Part shown: piece after piece, positions 45,983 through 55,677 of the stretch | Position numbering within the stretch: position 1 is the stretch's first letter | Layout of the letters: every line of letters starts with the position of its first letter | From: an uncultured Bacteroides sp. | GTDB taxonomy: Bacteria > Bacteroidota > Bacteroidia > Bacteroidales > Bacteroidaceae | DNA length: 64,000 bases | Assembly: GCF_963666545.1 (NCBI RefSeq) | Contig: NZ_OY762899.1 | Span: forward strand, 2,666,001 to 2,730,000 | Direction of reading: 5' to 3' | Translations under genes and position numbers: made by a program | Notes under the pieces: model-generated | Told to the model about the DNA's origin: nothing | The model's input: only the letters and a program-made list of their open reading frames with translations | Databases searched by the model: none

Positions 45983-48900
45983 ATGAAAAAGAAAATTATA
46001 TTACTGGCTTTACTCTTGGGGGCAGCTGGAATGAATTTGGTTACAGCTCAGCAAAAGTACAAAGCATATATAGTCTCCAATGCCCATTTGGACACTCAAT
46101 GGAACTGGGATGTACAAACTACCATTGATGAATATCTCAAAAACACGCTGGTACGGAACTTCTATTTATTCAGTCATTATCCCGATTATCTATTCAACTT
46201 CGAAGGTGGAGTGAAATATAGCTGGATAAAAGAATACTATCCATTAGAGTATGACTTGCTGAAAAAGTATATAAAAGAAGGTCGCTGGCACATTGCAGGA
46301 AGCTCGTGGGATGCTAATGACTCCAATATACCTTCTACCGAATCTTTTTTTCGAAACATTCTACTCGGCCAGCAATTCTATAAGAAGGAGTTTGGAGTCA
46401 CTTCCACCGATATCTTTTTACCTGATTGCTTTGGGTTTAGCTATACGCTTCCTACCGTAGCAGCTCACTGTGGACTAATCGGCTTTTCTACTCAAAAACT
46501 CCAATGGAGACATAGAAATATGCATGGTAAATCAAAAATGCCCTTCAATATTGGAGTCTGGCAGGGAGTAGACGGCTCACGTATCATGGCAGCACTTAAT
46601 AGCAAAAACTACGTTCACGAATGGGATGGAAGTGATATTAGTACTGATTCTGATTTAATAAATACGGCCAAAAATGGAGTAAACAACACGACTTACCGAT
46701 ACTATGGAACAGGTGATCGGGGAGGCTCTGCTCCCATCAGTTCTGTGGTCTCCATAGAAAAAGGAGTCAAAGGCAAAGGAGAGATTGACATTATAAGTGC
46801 TGCTTCAGACCAACTATATAAAGATTACCTGCCTTTCGACAAACATACAGAGTTGCCGGTTTACAACGGAGAACTTCTGATGGATATACATGGCACGGGA
46901 TGTTATACCTCGCAGGCTGCTATGAAGCTTTACAATCGCCGTAACGAACAATTAGGCGACGCAGCCGAACGCATTTCTGTAATGGCCGATTACATAGACG
47001 GTGCCACATATCCTGCAAATGTGTTGACAGACGCATGGAGCCGTTTTATTTGGCATCAGTTCCATGATGACCTTACGGGAACCAGCATACCTAAAGCGTA
47101 TACATATTCTTGGAATGACGAACTAATCTCACAAACACAATTCAATAACATTATTTCTACCGGTGCAGGTTCAATCGCTTCTTGCTTGGATACAAGAGTA
47201 AAGGGAAATGCCGTTATCATTTACAACCCTATGGCTACAGAACGCAGAGAATTGACAAATGCATTTGTTAGCACCTCAAACAAACCAATTGGCGTGCAAG
47301 TCTTCGATGCGAAGGGAAAAGAAGTTCCGGCACAACTGTCGGATTGGAAGAACGGCAAAGCTAACATTATGTTCAGTGCCTCTGTTTCTCCGCTAAGCTG
47401 TTCCGTATATGATGTGCGTTTCAAAAAAAGCGCCAAAGTATCTACTCTAAAAGCGAGCAAAAACACATTGGAAAATCGTATTTATAAACTAATGCTAGAC
47501 GCTAACGGGGATATTGCTTCTATTATCGACAAGCGTACAAATAAAGAGTTAGTAGAACAAGGCAAAGCCTTTCGTTTAGCATTGCTTCTTGGAAATGAAT
47601 CCAGTGAATGGCCTGCATGGGAAATTCAAAAAAGCACTATTGACCAACCTTCTACAAAAATTTCTGATAATGTAAAAATAAGTATTGAAGAAAAAGGCTA
47701 TTGCTTTGCTGCACTTCGGATAGAACGAACTTACAAGACTTCCAAATTCGTTCAATACATTCGCATGAGTGAAGGCGCAAATGACGAACGTATCGATATT
47801 CTCAATGAAGTAAATTGGTCAACGAAAGATGCCGTGTTGAAGGCTGAATTTCCAATGAACGTTCAAAATAAAGAAGCGGTATATGATTTAGGAATTGGAA
47901 CAATCAGACGTGGTAATAATGCCGAAACGGCTTACGAAGTATGCGCACAACAGTGGGCGGATATCACAGCACCTGATAATAGCTATGGGATTGCTATTCT
48001 GAATAACTGTAAATATGGATGGGATAAGCCGAATGATAACACATTACGCCTGACTCTTCTTCATGCTCCATCTGCTAAAGATAGATATAAATATCAGGAA
48101 ACGCAGGACTTCGGACATCATACATTTACTTATTCAATCGTGGGTCACCAAGATGAAGCACAGCAAGCAGGAATTAGTCAACTGGCCGAATCATTAAATT
48201 CTCCCCTTGCTACATTCACTTCTCCGAAGCATAAAGGCGATTTAGGACGTGATTATTCATTTATTAGAGTCAACACACCTCAGGTAGCTGTTCGATCATT
48301 AAAGAAGGCGGAGGAAAGTGACCTATACATTATCCGATTTTACGAGATGCAAGGCAAATCGGCAAAAAATGTGGAGGTCGCATTTCCAGCTGTTATTGAA
48401 TCGGCATATGAGGTGAATGGATTAGAAGAAAACATTGGAGAAGTCGCTATTCGCGAAAATAGACTTTGCTTCAATATGCAGCCTTACCGTCCCAAAACAT
48501 TAGCTTTACGGTTAAAGAAAGGAGACGTAAAAGCTGCTCCTATAGAAAATTTTCCACTTCAACTGGCTTTCAATAGTAAAGCTTTCACACCTGAAAACTT
48601 TGGTTACACGGTTTCATTTGATGGAAAAGGGAATAGCTTTGCCGCCGAACTGATAGGTAATGAAATAACAAGTGATAACATTACATTCCGCATAGGAAAT
48701 TATGAAGAAAAAAATGTAATCAAATGCAAAGGTGATACCATTCAGTTGCCTAAAGAATCGGTAGGAAAGAAGTTGTATATATTGGCTGCTTCAACTGACA
48801 AAGATCGCAAAGCCTCGTTCCTGATCGATGGCAAGCCATGCGAATTTGAAGTACCCTACTATTCCGGGTTCTATGGTCAATGGGGGCACACCGGTGTAAG

Positions 48901-49150
48901 TGACGGATATATTCGCAATGCCGTGCCCGCCTATATAGGTTCTCATCGTCACACAGAGAAAGGAAACGACGCCTACATCTTTACCTATATATATAAGTTC
49001 GGAATTCAACTATCGAAAGGAGCACATTCGTTAATACTTCCAAAGGATAAAAATATTGCTGTATTCGCCATTACAATGTCGGACAATTATATAGATAATA
49101 TAAATGCGGCCAATGAGTTGCGTACCCTACCACTGGATACGAAAAAATGA
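45983..49150 (+). CDS. GH38 alpha-mannosidase
   Basis: A zinc-dependent retaining alpha-mannosidase of 1055 residues with a signal peptide (ends VTAQQ). Zinc ligands are His35 and Asp37 in NAHLDTQWNWD and the later His361-Asp362 in WHQFHDDLTGTSIP; the nucleophile is Asp148 in FLPDCFGFSYTLP. The usual Trp-rich start of the catalytic domain is varied (TQWNWD rather than AWLWP), as in the subgroup seen in Bacteroides. A large C-terminal beta domain completes it. 28 bp after GH3, so co-transcribed. A fragment of a related gene survives at 14.7 kb. Confidence 0.93.
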   Translation: MKKKIILLALLLGAAGMNLVTAQQKYKAYIVSNAHLDTQWNWDVQTTIDEYLKNTLVRNFYLFSHYPDYLFNFEGGVKYSWIKEYYPLEYDLLKKYIKEGRWHIAGSSWDANDSNIPSTESFFRNILLGQQFYKKEFGVTSTDIFLPDCFGFSYTLPTVAAHCGLIGFSTQKLQWRHRNMHGKSKMPFNIGVWQGVDGSRIMAALNSKNYVHEWDGSDISTDSDLINTAKNGVNNTTYRYYGTGDRGGSAPISSVVSIEKGVKGKGEIDIISAASDQLYKDYLPFDKHTELPVYNGELLMDIHGTGCYTSQAAMKLYNRRNEQLGDAAERISVMADYIDGATYPANVLTDAWSRFIWHQFHDDLTGTSIPKAYTYSWNDELISQTQFNNIISTGAGSIASCLDTRVKGNAVIIYNPMATERRELTNAFVSTSNKPIGVQVFDAKGKEVPAQLSDWKNGKANIMFSASVSPLSCSVYDVRFKKSAKVSTLKASKNTLENRIYKLMLDANGDIASIIDKRTNKELVEQGKAFRLALLLGNESSEWPAWEIQKSTIDQPSTKISDNVKISIEEKGYCFAALRIERTYKTSKFVQYIRMSEGANDERIDILNEVNWSTKDAVLKAEFPMNVQNKEAVYDLGIGTIRRGNNAETAYEVCAQQWADITAPDNSYGIAILNNCKYGWDKPNDNTLRLTLLHAPSAKDRYKYQETQDFGHHTFTYSIVGHQDEAQQAGISQLAESLNSPLATFTSPKHKGDLGRDYSFIRVNTPQVAVRSLKKAEESDLYIIRFYEMQGKSAKNVEVAFPAVIESAYEVNGLEENIGEVAIRENRLCFNMQPYRPKTLALRLKKGDVKAAPIENFPLQLAFNSKAFTPENFGYTVSFDGKGNSFAAELIGNEITSDNITFRIGNYEEKNVIKCKGDTIQLPKESVGKKLYILAASTDKDRKASFLIDGKPCEFEVPYYSGFYGQWGHTGVSDGYIRNAVPAYIGSHRHTEKGNDAYIFTYIYKFGIQLSKGAHSLILPKDKNIAVFAITMSDNYIDNINAANELRTLPLDTKK

Positions 49151-49849
49151 TTAATTTAACGTCTGAACCGGGGAAACGGTCACTAACAGTATTAGAAAGG
49201 AATGAAAAATGTTGCATAACAACTAAAAATAAGAAACATTATGGGAGAACATACAGCAAGAACATAATCCAATGCCGTTTAGTTAAGAGTGTGTAATAAG
49301 TCTCTGAATGATAGCGCATTGACTATTTCTTTGCACGTTATCTTGCTTTTCTATACACTAGTTGAACCTGCACAACATCCCCATGTTATTGCATGACATG
49401 GGGGTGTTGTGTCATTGAACATGGGGATGTTTTCACACACAACATGGGAATGTTGTGTCACGAGAAAGGCTATCTTAAAAAAGCTCGTTATCCTTTTTAA
49501 GCAGAAAGAAAGCAGAGGGAGGGAAATCCTTATGGCATGAGTTTCAGACGGCGATAATTAAGCGCTTAACTAAACGACATTGGAACATAATCGGTTAAAG
49601 TAGAATGAGATAAATTGGCAATTTACAAATAATGATGTTCGGGTAAAACTGAAAAGACTTTATCCGTCAATTATAAACTAACATAACACTAGAATCAAAA
49701 GAAGGTATATTGCATTTAGACTACCAACCGGTATTTATTGTTTGATTCCTTCTTTCTTTGGTTAGTATTTGTTGTTTTTAGAATCAAGATTGTTATCTCT
49801 TCTCTGTTATTTCTTCAATCTTTGTAACATCAAAAACATAACATCAAAA
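49151..49849. other. Long non-coding gap between GH38 and the second GH76
   Basis: Apart from the palindromic repeat array (49371-49460) and promoter-like sequence near 49817-49824 (AATCTTTG followed by TAACATC, the same string as just before the GH43 at 10.2 kb) I see no gene. TTCTTTCTTTG-type tracts at ~49750 resemble those at ~21645 upstream of module B. Confidence 0.5.
49371..49460. repeat. Cluster of related CATGGGGATGTT palindromes
   Basis: Four related units occur in 90 bp: ACAACATCCCCATGTT (49372), its near-inverse ACATGGGGGTGTTGT (49396), AACATGGGGATGTT (49418) and ACAACATGGGAATGTTGT (49439). Several are self-complementary or complementary to neighbours, so alternative hairpins are possible. 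Located ~220 bp after GH38. Not a CRISPR array: units are too short and their orientation alternates. Confidence 0.65.
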
Positions 49850-50977
49850 ATGACCATGAAAAACAAAACATTTTTAGCCGCAATTTTATTATTGATCTTT
49901 CCGGTCACTTTAATGTGTGCTGAAGGGCATAGTGAAGAAAAGGAGAAAGTATTTACGGATAAGGATGCAACAACAGCCTTTGATGCTTTTAATGCTACCT
50001 TCTATAATCCTGAAATGAAACTTTATGCAATCTCTTCGGATATGAACGGAAGAGCTGCTATCTGGGTGCAAGCCATTTATTGGGATATGGCAATGAACGC
50101 TTATAAACGGACGCAAGCGCCAAAGTACCGCAAACTGATAGAAGATATTTATCAGGGTGGATACGAGCAATATGATAAATATAACTGGAATAACAAAGTA
50201 GAGTGGTTCATTTATGATGATATGATGTGGTGGATCATTTCGTTGGCTCGTGCCTACGAAATAGCGGGTGAACCTAAATATCTGGCTAATGCATCGGCTG
50301 GATTTTTTAAAGTATGGGCTGATTCCTATGACGCCCAGCGGGGAGGTTTATGGTGGAACTTTGCTCATGACGCTAAAATGTCTTGTATAAACTATCCTAC
50401 TATAGTAGGGGCTATGACTCTCTACAACATTACTAAAGATCCCGACTATCTGGATAAAGCAAAGAATATATATGCATGGTCGAGAAACGTCTTTTTCGAT
50501 AAAGAAAAAGGTCGCATTGCAGATAATATGCACTATCACTTCCAGCGACAAAATGGTATGGATGTGAATTGGACTACACAGCTTTACAATCAGGCTACGT
50601 TTATTGGCTCAGCAGTGATGCTGTACAAGGAAACTAAGGATAAATCCTATCTACAAGACGCTATTCTTGCGGCAGATTATGTACGTAATGTTATGTGCGA
50701 CAGCAATGGCATCCTCCCCTTTAAAAACGGTGTGGAACAAGGTATCTATACAGCCATTTTTGCTCAATACATCATTCGTCTGATTGAAGATGGCAATCAA
50801 CCACAATATCTTGATTGGTTGCGCTATAATATTAATACGGCATGGGATAACAGAGACGTTAACCGTAATGTGACATTTAAGAATGCTGCCAAGCTTTGTC
50901 CTACTGGTACTATAGAGAGTTATGATGCCAGTGGTTGCCCTGCATTAATGCAATTGATTTCTCCATCAAAACGATAA
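49850..50977 (+). CDS. GH76 family protein, probable endo-alpha-1,6-mannanase (second copy)
   Basis: Exported GH76 enzyme (signal peptide FLAAILLLIFPVTLMCA) of 375 residues. The paired catalytic aspartates are Asp123/Asp124 in WFIYDDMMWWIISLARAYE. Other hallmarks are GGLWWNFAHDAKMSCINYPTI (in part RGGLWWNFAHDAK) and QLYNQATFIGSAVMLYKETKD. The open frame reaches back to a TTG at 49769; the ATG at 49850 (MTMKNKTF) is the sensible start. First gene of the five-gene operon of module D, where gaps are 12-26 bp. Confidence 0.92.
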   Translation: MTMKNKTFLAAILLLIFPVTLMCAEGHSEEKEKVFTDKDATTAFDAFNATFYNPEMKLYAISSDMNGRAAIWVQAIYWDMAMNAYKRTQAPKYRKLIEDIYQGGYEQYDKYNWNNKVEWFIYDDMMWWIISLARAYEIAGEPKYLANASAGFFKVWADSYDAQRGGLWWNFAHDAKMSCINYPTIVGAMTLYNITKDPDYLDKAKNIYAWSRNVFFDKEKGRIADNMHYHFQRQNGMDVNWTTQLYNQATFIGSAVMLYKETKDKSYLQDAILAADYVRNVMCDSNGILPFKNGVEQGIYTAIFAQYIIRLIEDGNQPQYLDWLRYNINTAWDNRDVNRNVTFKNAAKLCPTGTIESYDASGCPALMQLISPSKR

Positions 50978-51001
50978 TTACCAAATAAGAAACATATAAA
51001 C

Positions 51002-53167
51002 ATGGATAAAAAGAAAATATTAGTTTTCATGGGTTTGTTTTTGCTCTGTGACGGCGTCTATTCTCAATCTGTCACAGACGCAAAAACAGTTTTTCAGACA
51101 GCTGGACCTTGGAAACAGGAAACAGATGTACGTGCTGATGCTGCGGTTGTATATGGAACGGTAGACAAACCGGGGCTTTCTTTTGAACAACGTATCGGCT
51201 CGTGGAAAGACAAAGGATATCAGGTACAGTTTATGACCGGCGTTGCTTGGGGAGAGTATCAGGATTATTTTCTCGGCAAATGGGATGGCGTGAGCACTCA
51301 TCTAACAGAAGGGCAACGTGATCGTAATGGAAATGAGATCGCACATGGGCATCTTATACCTTATATTGTACCTACAGAAAGTTTCATCCGCTATATGCAG
51401 GAAGTGCAGATAAAACGCGTGATTGATGCCGGAATAACATCAATCTATCTTGAAGAACCTGAGTTTTGGATGCGTGGCGGTTACAGCGAAGCCTTCAAAT
51501 CTGAATGGCAAAAGTATTATAACTTTCCATGGAGGTCGCAACATGAGTCTCCCGAGAATACTTACCTCTCCAATAAACTCAAATATCATCTTTATTATAA
51601 TGCGTTGAATAAGATATTTACTTATGCCAAAGCATATGGAAAATCCAAAGGACTGAATGTAAAGTGCTATGTCCCAACTCATTCATTAATCAATTATACG
51701 TCTTGGCAGATTGTAAGTCCGGAAGCCAGTCTTGCTTCATTAGACTGTGTGGATGGCTACATTGCGCAGGTATGGACAGGTACGGCTCGTGAACCTAACT
51801 ACTATAACGGAGTCAGAAAAGAGAGAGTGTTCGAGAATGCCTTTCTGGAATACGGCTGTATGAAATCGATGACTGCTCCTCTGAATCGTAAGATGTACTT
51901 CCTTACCGACCCGATTGAAGATAGAGCTAAAGATTGGCTGGATTATAAGATTAATTATCAGGCAACCTTTGTCGCACAGTTGATGTATCCGATGGTGGAT
52001 ACTTACGAGGTAATGCCTTGGCCCGATAGAATTTATCAGGGACTTTACCAGGTTGCAGGAACCGACAGGAAAGAACGCATTCCTCGCTCTTACTCAACTC
52101 AGATGCAGATCATGATAAACACTCTGAATGATATAAAGACATCATCCAAACAAATAAACGGGACGCATGGTATTGGCGTGCTAATGGCCAACTCAATGAT
52201 GTTTCAGCGTTTTCCTGATCATAACGGTTACGATGATCCTCAGTTCTCCAGCTTTTACGGTCAAGTGATGCCATTGTTAAAAAGGGGCATCCCGGTGGAG
52301 ATTGTACATATTGAGAATACACCTTTTAAAGAAACTTTTAAAGATTTGAAGATATTAGTAATGTCTTATTCCAATATGAAGCCCTTGGATCCGAAGTATC
52401 ATGATTATTTGGCCGACTGGGTTCAAAAGGGAGGAATACTGGTATATTGTGGTGAAGACATGGATCCTTATCAATCGGTATTGGAATGGTGGAATACGAA
52501 CGGAAATACATATAAATCTCCTTCTTCTCATTTATTCGAAAAGCTTGGATTGGAACAGAAACCAACAGAAGGCTTCTATGCGTATGGTAAAGGAGAGGTG
52601 ATTATAATTCGTGAGGACCCTAAAAAAATTGTACTAAAAGCCGGTAATGATAAAAAATATTTTTCTACTATTGCAAGTGCTTACAAAAAGAAACAATCGA
52701 AAGAACTGGAAATTAAAAACAACTTTTTGATAAAGCGAGGTCCTTATACTATTGCTGCTGTGTTAGATGAAAGTGTTTCACAAAAGCCATTAGAGTTATC
52801 GGGGCTGTACATCGACTTATTCGATAAAGACTTGCCTGTACTGACAACAAAGACAATTCTTCCCGGAGAGCAGGGATATTTATACGATTTAAGTAAAGTT
52901 TCTCAAAATACAAAAGCAAAGGTTCTGTGTGGTGCTTCCCGTATCTACGATGAAAAGTGGGGAAAATCCACCTATTCGTTTGTGGCTAAGAGCCCGCTGA
53001 ATACAACAAATGTGTCGAGAGTCCTTTTACCTAAACAGCCACAGAAAGTGCTTATAAATGGAAATGAGCAGCCACAGATAGGTAAACTATGGGATAAGCA
53101 CTCGAAAACTCTTCTACTAAATTTTGAGAATAATCCGGATGGAGTGAATATAAACATTGAATGGTAA
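51002..53167 (+). CDS. Unrecognised secreted hydrolase-like protein (GH42/GH164-like architecture)
   Basis: I cannot assign a family with certainty. It has a signal peptide (ends GVYSQ), a barrel-like region (~60-380) and a Rossmann-like segment (~420-490: DLKILVMSYSNMKPLDPKYH, WVQKGGILVYCGEDMDPYQ) resembling the trimerisation domain of GH42 and related clan-A enzymes. A C-terminal beta domain ends it. Candidate catalytic glutamates are in SIYLEEPEFWMRGG (Glu151, 152, 154) and MVDTYEVMPWPDRIY (Glu336). It sits between GH76 and a DUF4965 enzyme with 24-26 bp gaps, so it very likely acts on the same glycan. No characterised relative is known to me from sequence alone. Confidence 0.7.
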   Translation: MDKKKILVFMGLFLLCDGVYSQSVTDAKTVFQTAGPWKQETDVRADAAVVYGTVDKPGLSFEQRIGSWKDKGYQVQFMTGVAWGEYQDYFLGKWDGVSTHLTEGQRDRNGNEIAHGHLIPYIVPTESFIRYMQEVQIKRVIDAGITSIYLEEPEFWMRGGYSEAFKSEWQKYYNFPWRSQHESPENTYLSNKLKYHLYYNALNKIFTYAKAYGKSKGLNVKCYVPTHSLINYTSWQIVSPEASLASLDCVDGYIAQVWTGTAREPNYYNGVRKERVFENAFLEYGCMKSMTAPLNRKMYFLTDPIEDRAKDWLDYKINYQATFVAQLMYPMVDTYEVMPWPDRIYQGLYQVAGTDRKERIPRSYSTQMQIMINTLNDIKTSSKQINGTHGIGVLMANSMMFQRFPDHNGYDDPQFSSFYGQVMPLLKRGIPVEIVHIENTPFKETFKDLKILVMSYSNMKPLDPKYHDYLADWVQKGGILVYCGEDMDPYQSVLEWWNTNGNTYKSPSSHLFEKLGLEQKPTEGFYAYGKGEVIIIREDPKKIVLKAGNDKKYFSTIASAYKKKQSKELEIKNNFLIKRGPYTIAAVLDESVSQKPLELSGLYIDLFDKDLPVLTTKTILPGEQGYLYDLSKVSQNTKAKVLCGASRIYDEKWGKSTYSFVAKSPLNTTNVSRVLLPKQPQKVLINGNEQPQIGKLWDKHSKTLLLNFENNPDGVNINIEW

Positions 53168-53193
53168 AATCTAAAATTATATAATTTAAAATC

Positions 53194-55665
53194 ATGAGAC
53201 AAAGATTATTAATGCTGTTTCTGAGCACAATTGTGTTCCTTAATTACAGCAATGCAGGAGAACTCGGTAAAAAAAAGTTGCGGGCACCTGCGTATCCACT
53301 TATAACGATAGATCCTTACACTAGTGGTTGGTCATTTACAGATAATCTATACGATGGTTCGGTGAAACACTGGACCGGCAGAGATTTCCCGCTGATAGGT
53401 GTAATCAAAGTTGATAACCGAACTTATCGTTTTATGGGTGCTGAAGATCAGGAATTGATTCCTATTGCAAAAACTTCGGAACAAGGCTTATGGAAAGGAA
53501 AATATACTACACAAGAACCATCAAAAGGATGGCAGAATCAGAATTTTAATGATGCTGTCTGGAGAGAGGGAGAAGGAGCTTTCGGAACTAAAGAGAACGA
53601 ACAAATCGCCAAAACACAATGGGGAACAGACTTTATCTGGGTGAGGCGTGTAGTAGAGATTAAGAATAGTCTTCAAGGGAAAAATGTATATTTGGAGTAC
53701 TCTCATGATGATGATGTGATTATTTATGTGAATGGAATTAAAGTGGTGGATACAGGTAATGCTTGTAAGAAACATGTTTTGGTAAAACTACCTGATAACG
53801 TCGTTGCTTCTTTAAAGCCTGGTAAGAATCTGATTGCCGCTTATTGTTATAATCGTGTAGGGAATGGCCTTCTTGATTTCGGTTTGGCTGTGGAACGGGA
53901 CAATAGCCGTATTTTTAACCGGACTGCGATACAAACATCTGCCGATGTACAGGCGATGCAGACACATTACCAATTTACTTGCGGTCCAGTGAATCTGAAA
54001 CTCTCATTTACAGCACCGCTCTTTATGGATAACCTGGATCTGATGTCTCGTCCGGTAAATTATATTTCGTATAAAGTTACTTCAAATGATAATAAGAAGC
54101 ATAATGTAGAGCTCTACTTTGAAGCTGCTCCGCAATGGGCACTTGACCTGCCGTATCAGGAATCGGTAAGCGATAGTTTCACTAAAGATAACTTATTGTT
54201 TTTGAAAACCGGGAGTCGCTCACAGCAGATGCTTCAAAAAAAAGGCGATGATGTCCGTATTGATTGGGGATATTTCTACCTTGCTGCGGAGAAGGAAAAT
54301 AGTACTTATGCAATCGGAAATAGCAAAGAACTCAGAAAAAGCTTTCTCACTGATAAACTAAAAGCTTTAAAGTCTGGCGGATATGATAAATTGGCTCTCG
54401 TCTGTTCTTTAGGATTGACAAAAGGATCAAATGGTCATTTGTTGGTTGGGTACGATGATATCTATTCCATTCAATATTTTGGAGAGAATCTTCGTCCGTA
54501 CTGGAATCGCAATGGCAATGAAACAATTGTTTCTCAATTCCAAAAAGCGGAAGAAGAGTACTATGAAGTGATAAAGAAATGTGATGTTTTTGATCAGAAG
54601 TTAATAGCAGATGCGACTAAGGCGGGTGGACACAAATATGCCGAGCTTTGTGCATTGGCATATCGTCAGGCGATTACTGCTCATAAATTGGTGCAGGCTC
54701 CGAATGGAGATTTGTTATTCCTTTCTAAAGAGAACTTTAGTAATGGTTCAATTGGTACGGTTGACGTAACTTATCCTTCTGCACCTTTGTTCCTGCTTTA
54801 TAACCCAGAGTTGGCAAAAGGGTTATTAAATCATATATTCTTTTACAGTGAAAGCGGAAAATGGAGGAAACCTTTCGCTGCACATGATGTCGGCACTTAT
54901 CCGTTGGCTAACGGGCAGACTTATGGAGGTGACATGCCTGTAGAAGAATCCGGCAATATGTTAGTGTTGACTGCTGCCATAGCTGTGGCCGAAGGCAATG
55001 CTAATTATGCTCTGAAACACTGGGAAGAGCTAACTATCTGGACGAACTATCTTGTAGAACATGGACTTGACCCTGACAACCAATTATGCACCGACGACTT
55101 TGCGGGACACTTTGCTCACAACGCCAATCTTTCTATTAAAGCTATTCTTGGAATCGCTTCATACGGTCGCTTAGCAGAAATGTTGGGCAAGAAAGACGTA
55201 GCCGATAAATATATAAGGAAAGCAAAAGAAATGGCTGCTGAATGGGCCAAAATGGCAGATGATGTTGATCATTATCGCTTGACTTTTGATAAATCGGGAA
55301 CATGGAGTCAGAAGTACAATTTGATATGGGATAAATTGCTCAATATGCAAATATTCCCCGAAATTATTGCTCCCAAAGAAATAGCTTACTATCTTGGCAA
55401 ACAAAATAAATATGGCTTGCCATTGGATAATCGTGAAACGTATACTAAAGCTGATTGGATTATGTGGACAGCTACACTGGCATCGGATAAAAACACTTTT
55501 GAGAAGTTTATAGATCCGCTCTACTTATTTATGGACGAAACCCCGGACCGCGTGCCGATGTCTGATTGGATATTTACGGATAAGCCTAGGCAGAGAGGTT
55601 TTCAGGCTCGCTCAGTTGTAGGTGGATTTTTTATCAAAATGCTTGAATATAAACTGAATAAGTAA
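53194..55665 (+). CDS. Glutaminase-A-like (DUF4964/DUF5127/DUF4965/DUF1793) protein, second copy
   Basis: Paralogue of the protein at 11.5 kb with the same layout: signal peptide, RAPAYPLITIDPYTSGWSF, the jelly-roll insert (VWREGEGAFGTKENEQIAKT, YSHDDDVIIYVNGIKVVD), and the helical barrel (YPSAPLFLLYNPELAKGL, FAAHDVGTYPLANGQTYGG, MPVEESGNM, CTDDFAGHFAHNANLS). The conserved acidic residues of EES and TDD are shared by both copies. Within a mannan-degrading operon a glycosidase or related carbohydrate role is more likely than glutaminase activity (inference). 12 bp before the GH92. Confidence 0.85.
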   Translation: MRQRLLMLFLSTIVFLNYSNAGELGKKKLRAPAYPLITIDPYTSGWSFTDNLYDGSVKHWTGRDFPLIGVIKVDNRTYRFMGAEDQELIPIAKTSEQGLWKGKYTTQEPSKGWQNQNFNDAVWREGEGAFGTKENEQIAKTQWGTDFIWVRRVVEIKNSLQGKNVYLEYSHDDDVIIYVNGIKVVDTGNACKKHVLVKLPDNVVASLKPGKNLIAAYCYNRVGNGLLDFGLAVERDNSRIFNRTAIQTSADVQAMQTHYQFTCGPVNLKLSFTAPLFMDNLDLMSRPVNYISYKVTSNDNKKHNVELYFEAAPQWALDLPYQESVSDSFTKDNLLFLKTGSRSQQMLQKKGDDVRIDWGYFYLAAEKENSTYAIGNSKELRKSFLTDKLKALKSGGYDKLALVCSLGLTKGSNGHLLVGYDDIYSIQYFGENLRPYWNRNGNETIVSQFQKAEEEYYEVIKKCDVFDQKLIADATKAGGHKYAELCALAYRQAITAHKLVQAPNGDLLFLSKENFSNGSIGTVDVTYPSAPLFLLYNPELAKGLLNHIFFYSESGKWRKPFAAHDVGTYPLANGQTYGGDMPVEESGNMLVLTAAIAVAEGNANYALKHWEELTIWTNYLVEHGLDPDNQLCTDDFAGHFAHNANLSIKAILGIASYGRLAEMLGKKDVADKYIRKAKEMAAEWAKMADDVDHYRLTFDKSGTWSQKYNLIWDKLLNMQIFPEIIAPKEIAYYLGKQNKYGLPLDNRETYTKADWIMWTATLASDKNTFEKFIDPLYLFMDETPDRVPMSDWIFTDKPRQRGFQARSVVGGFFIKMLEYKLNK

Positions 55666-55677
55666 TATAACAGAACC

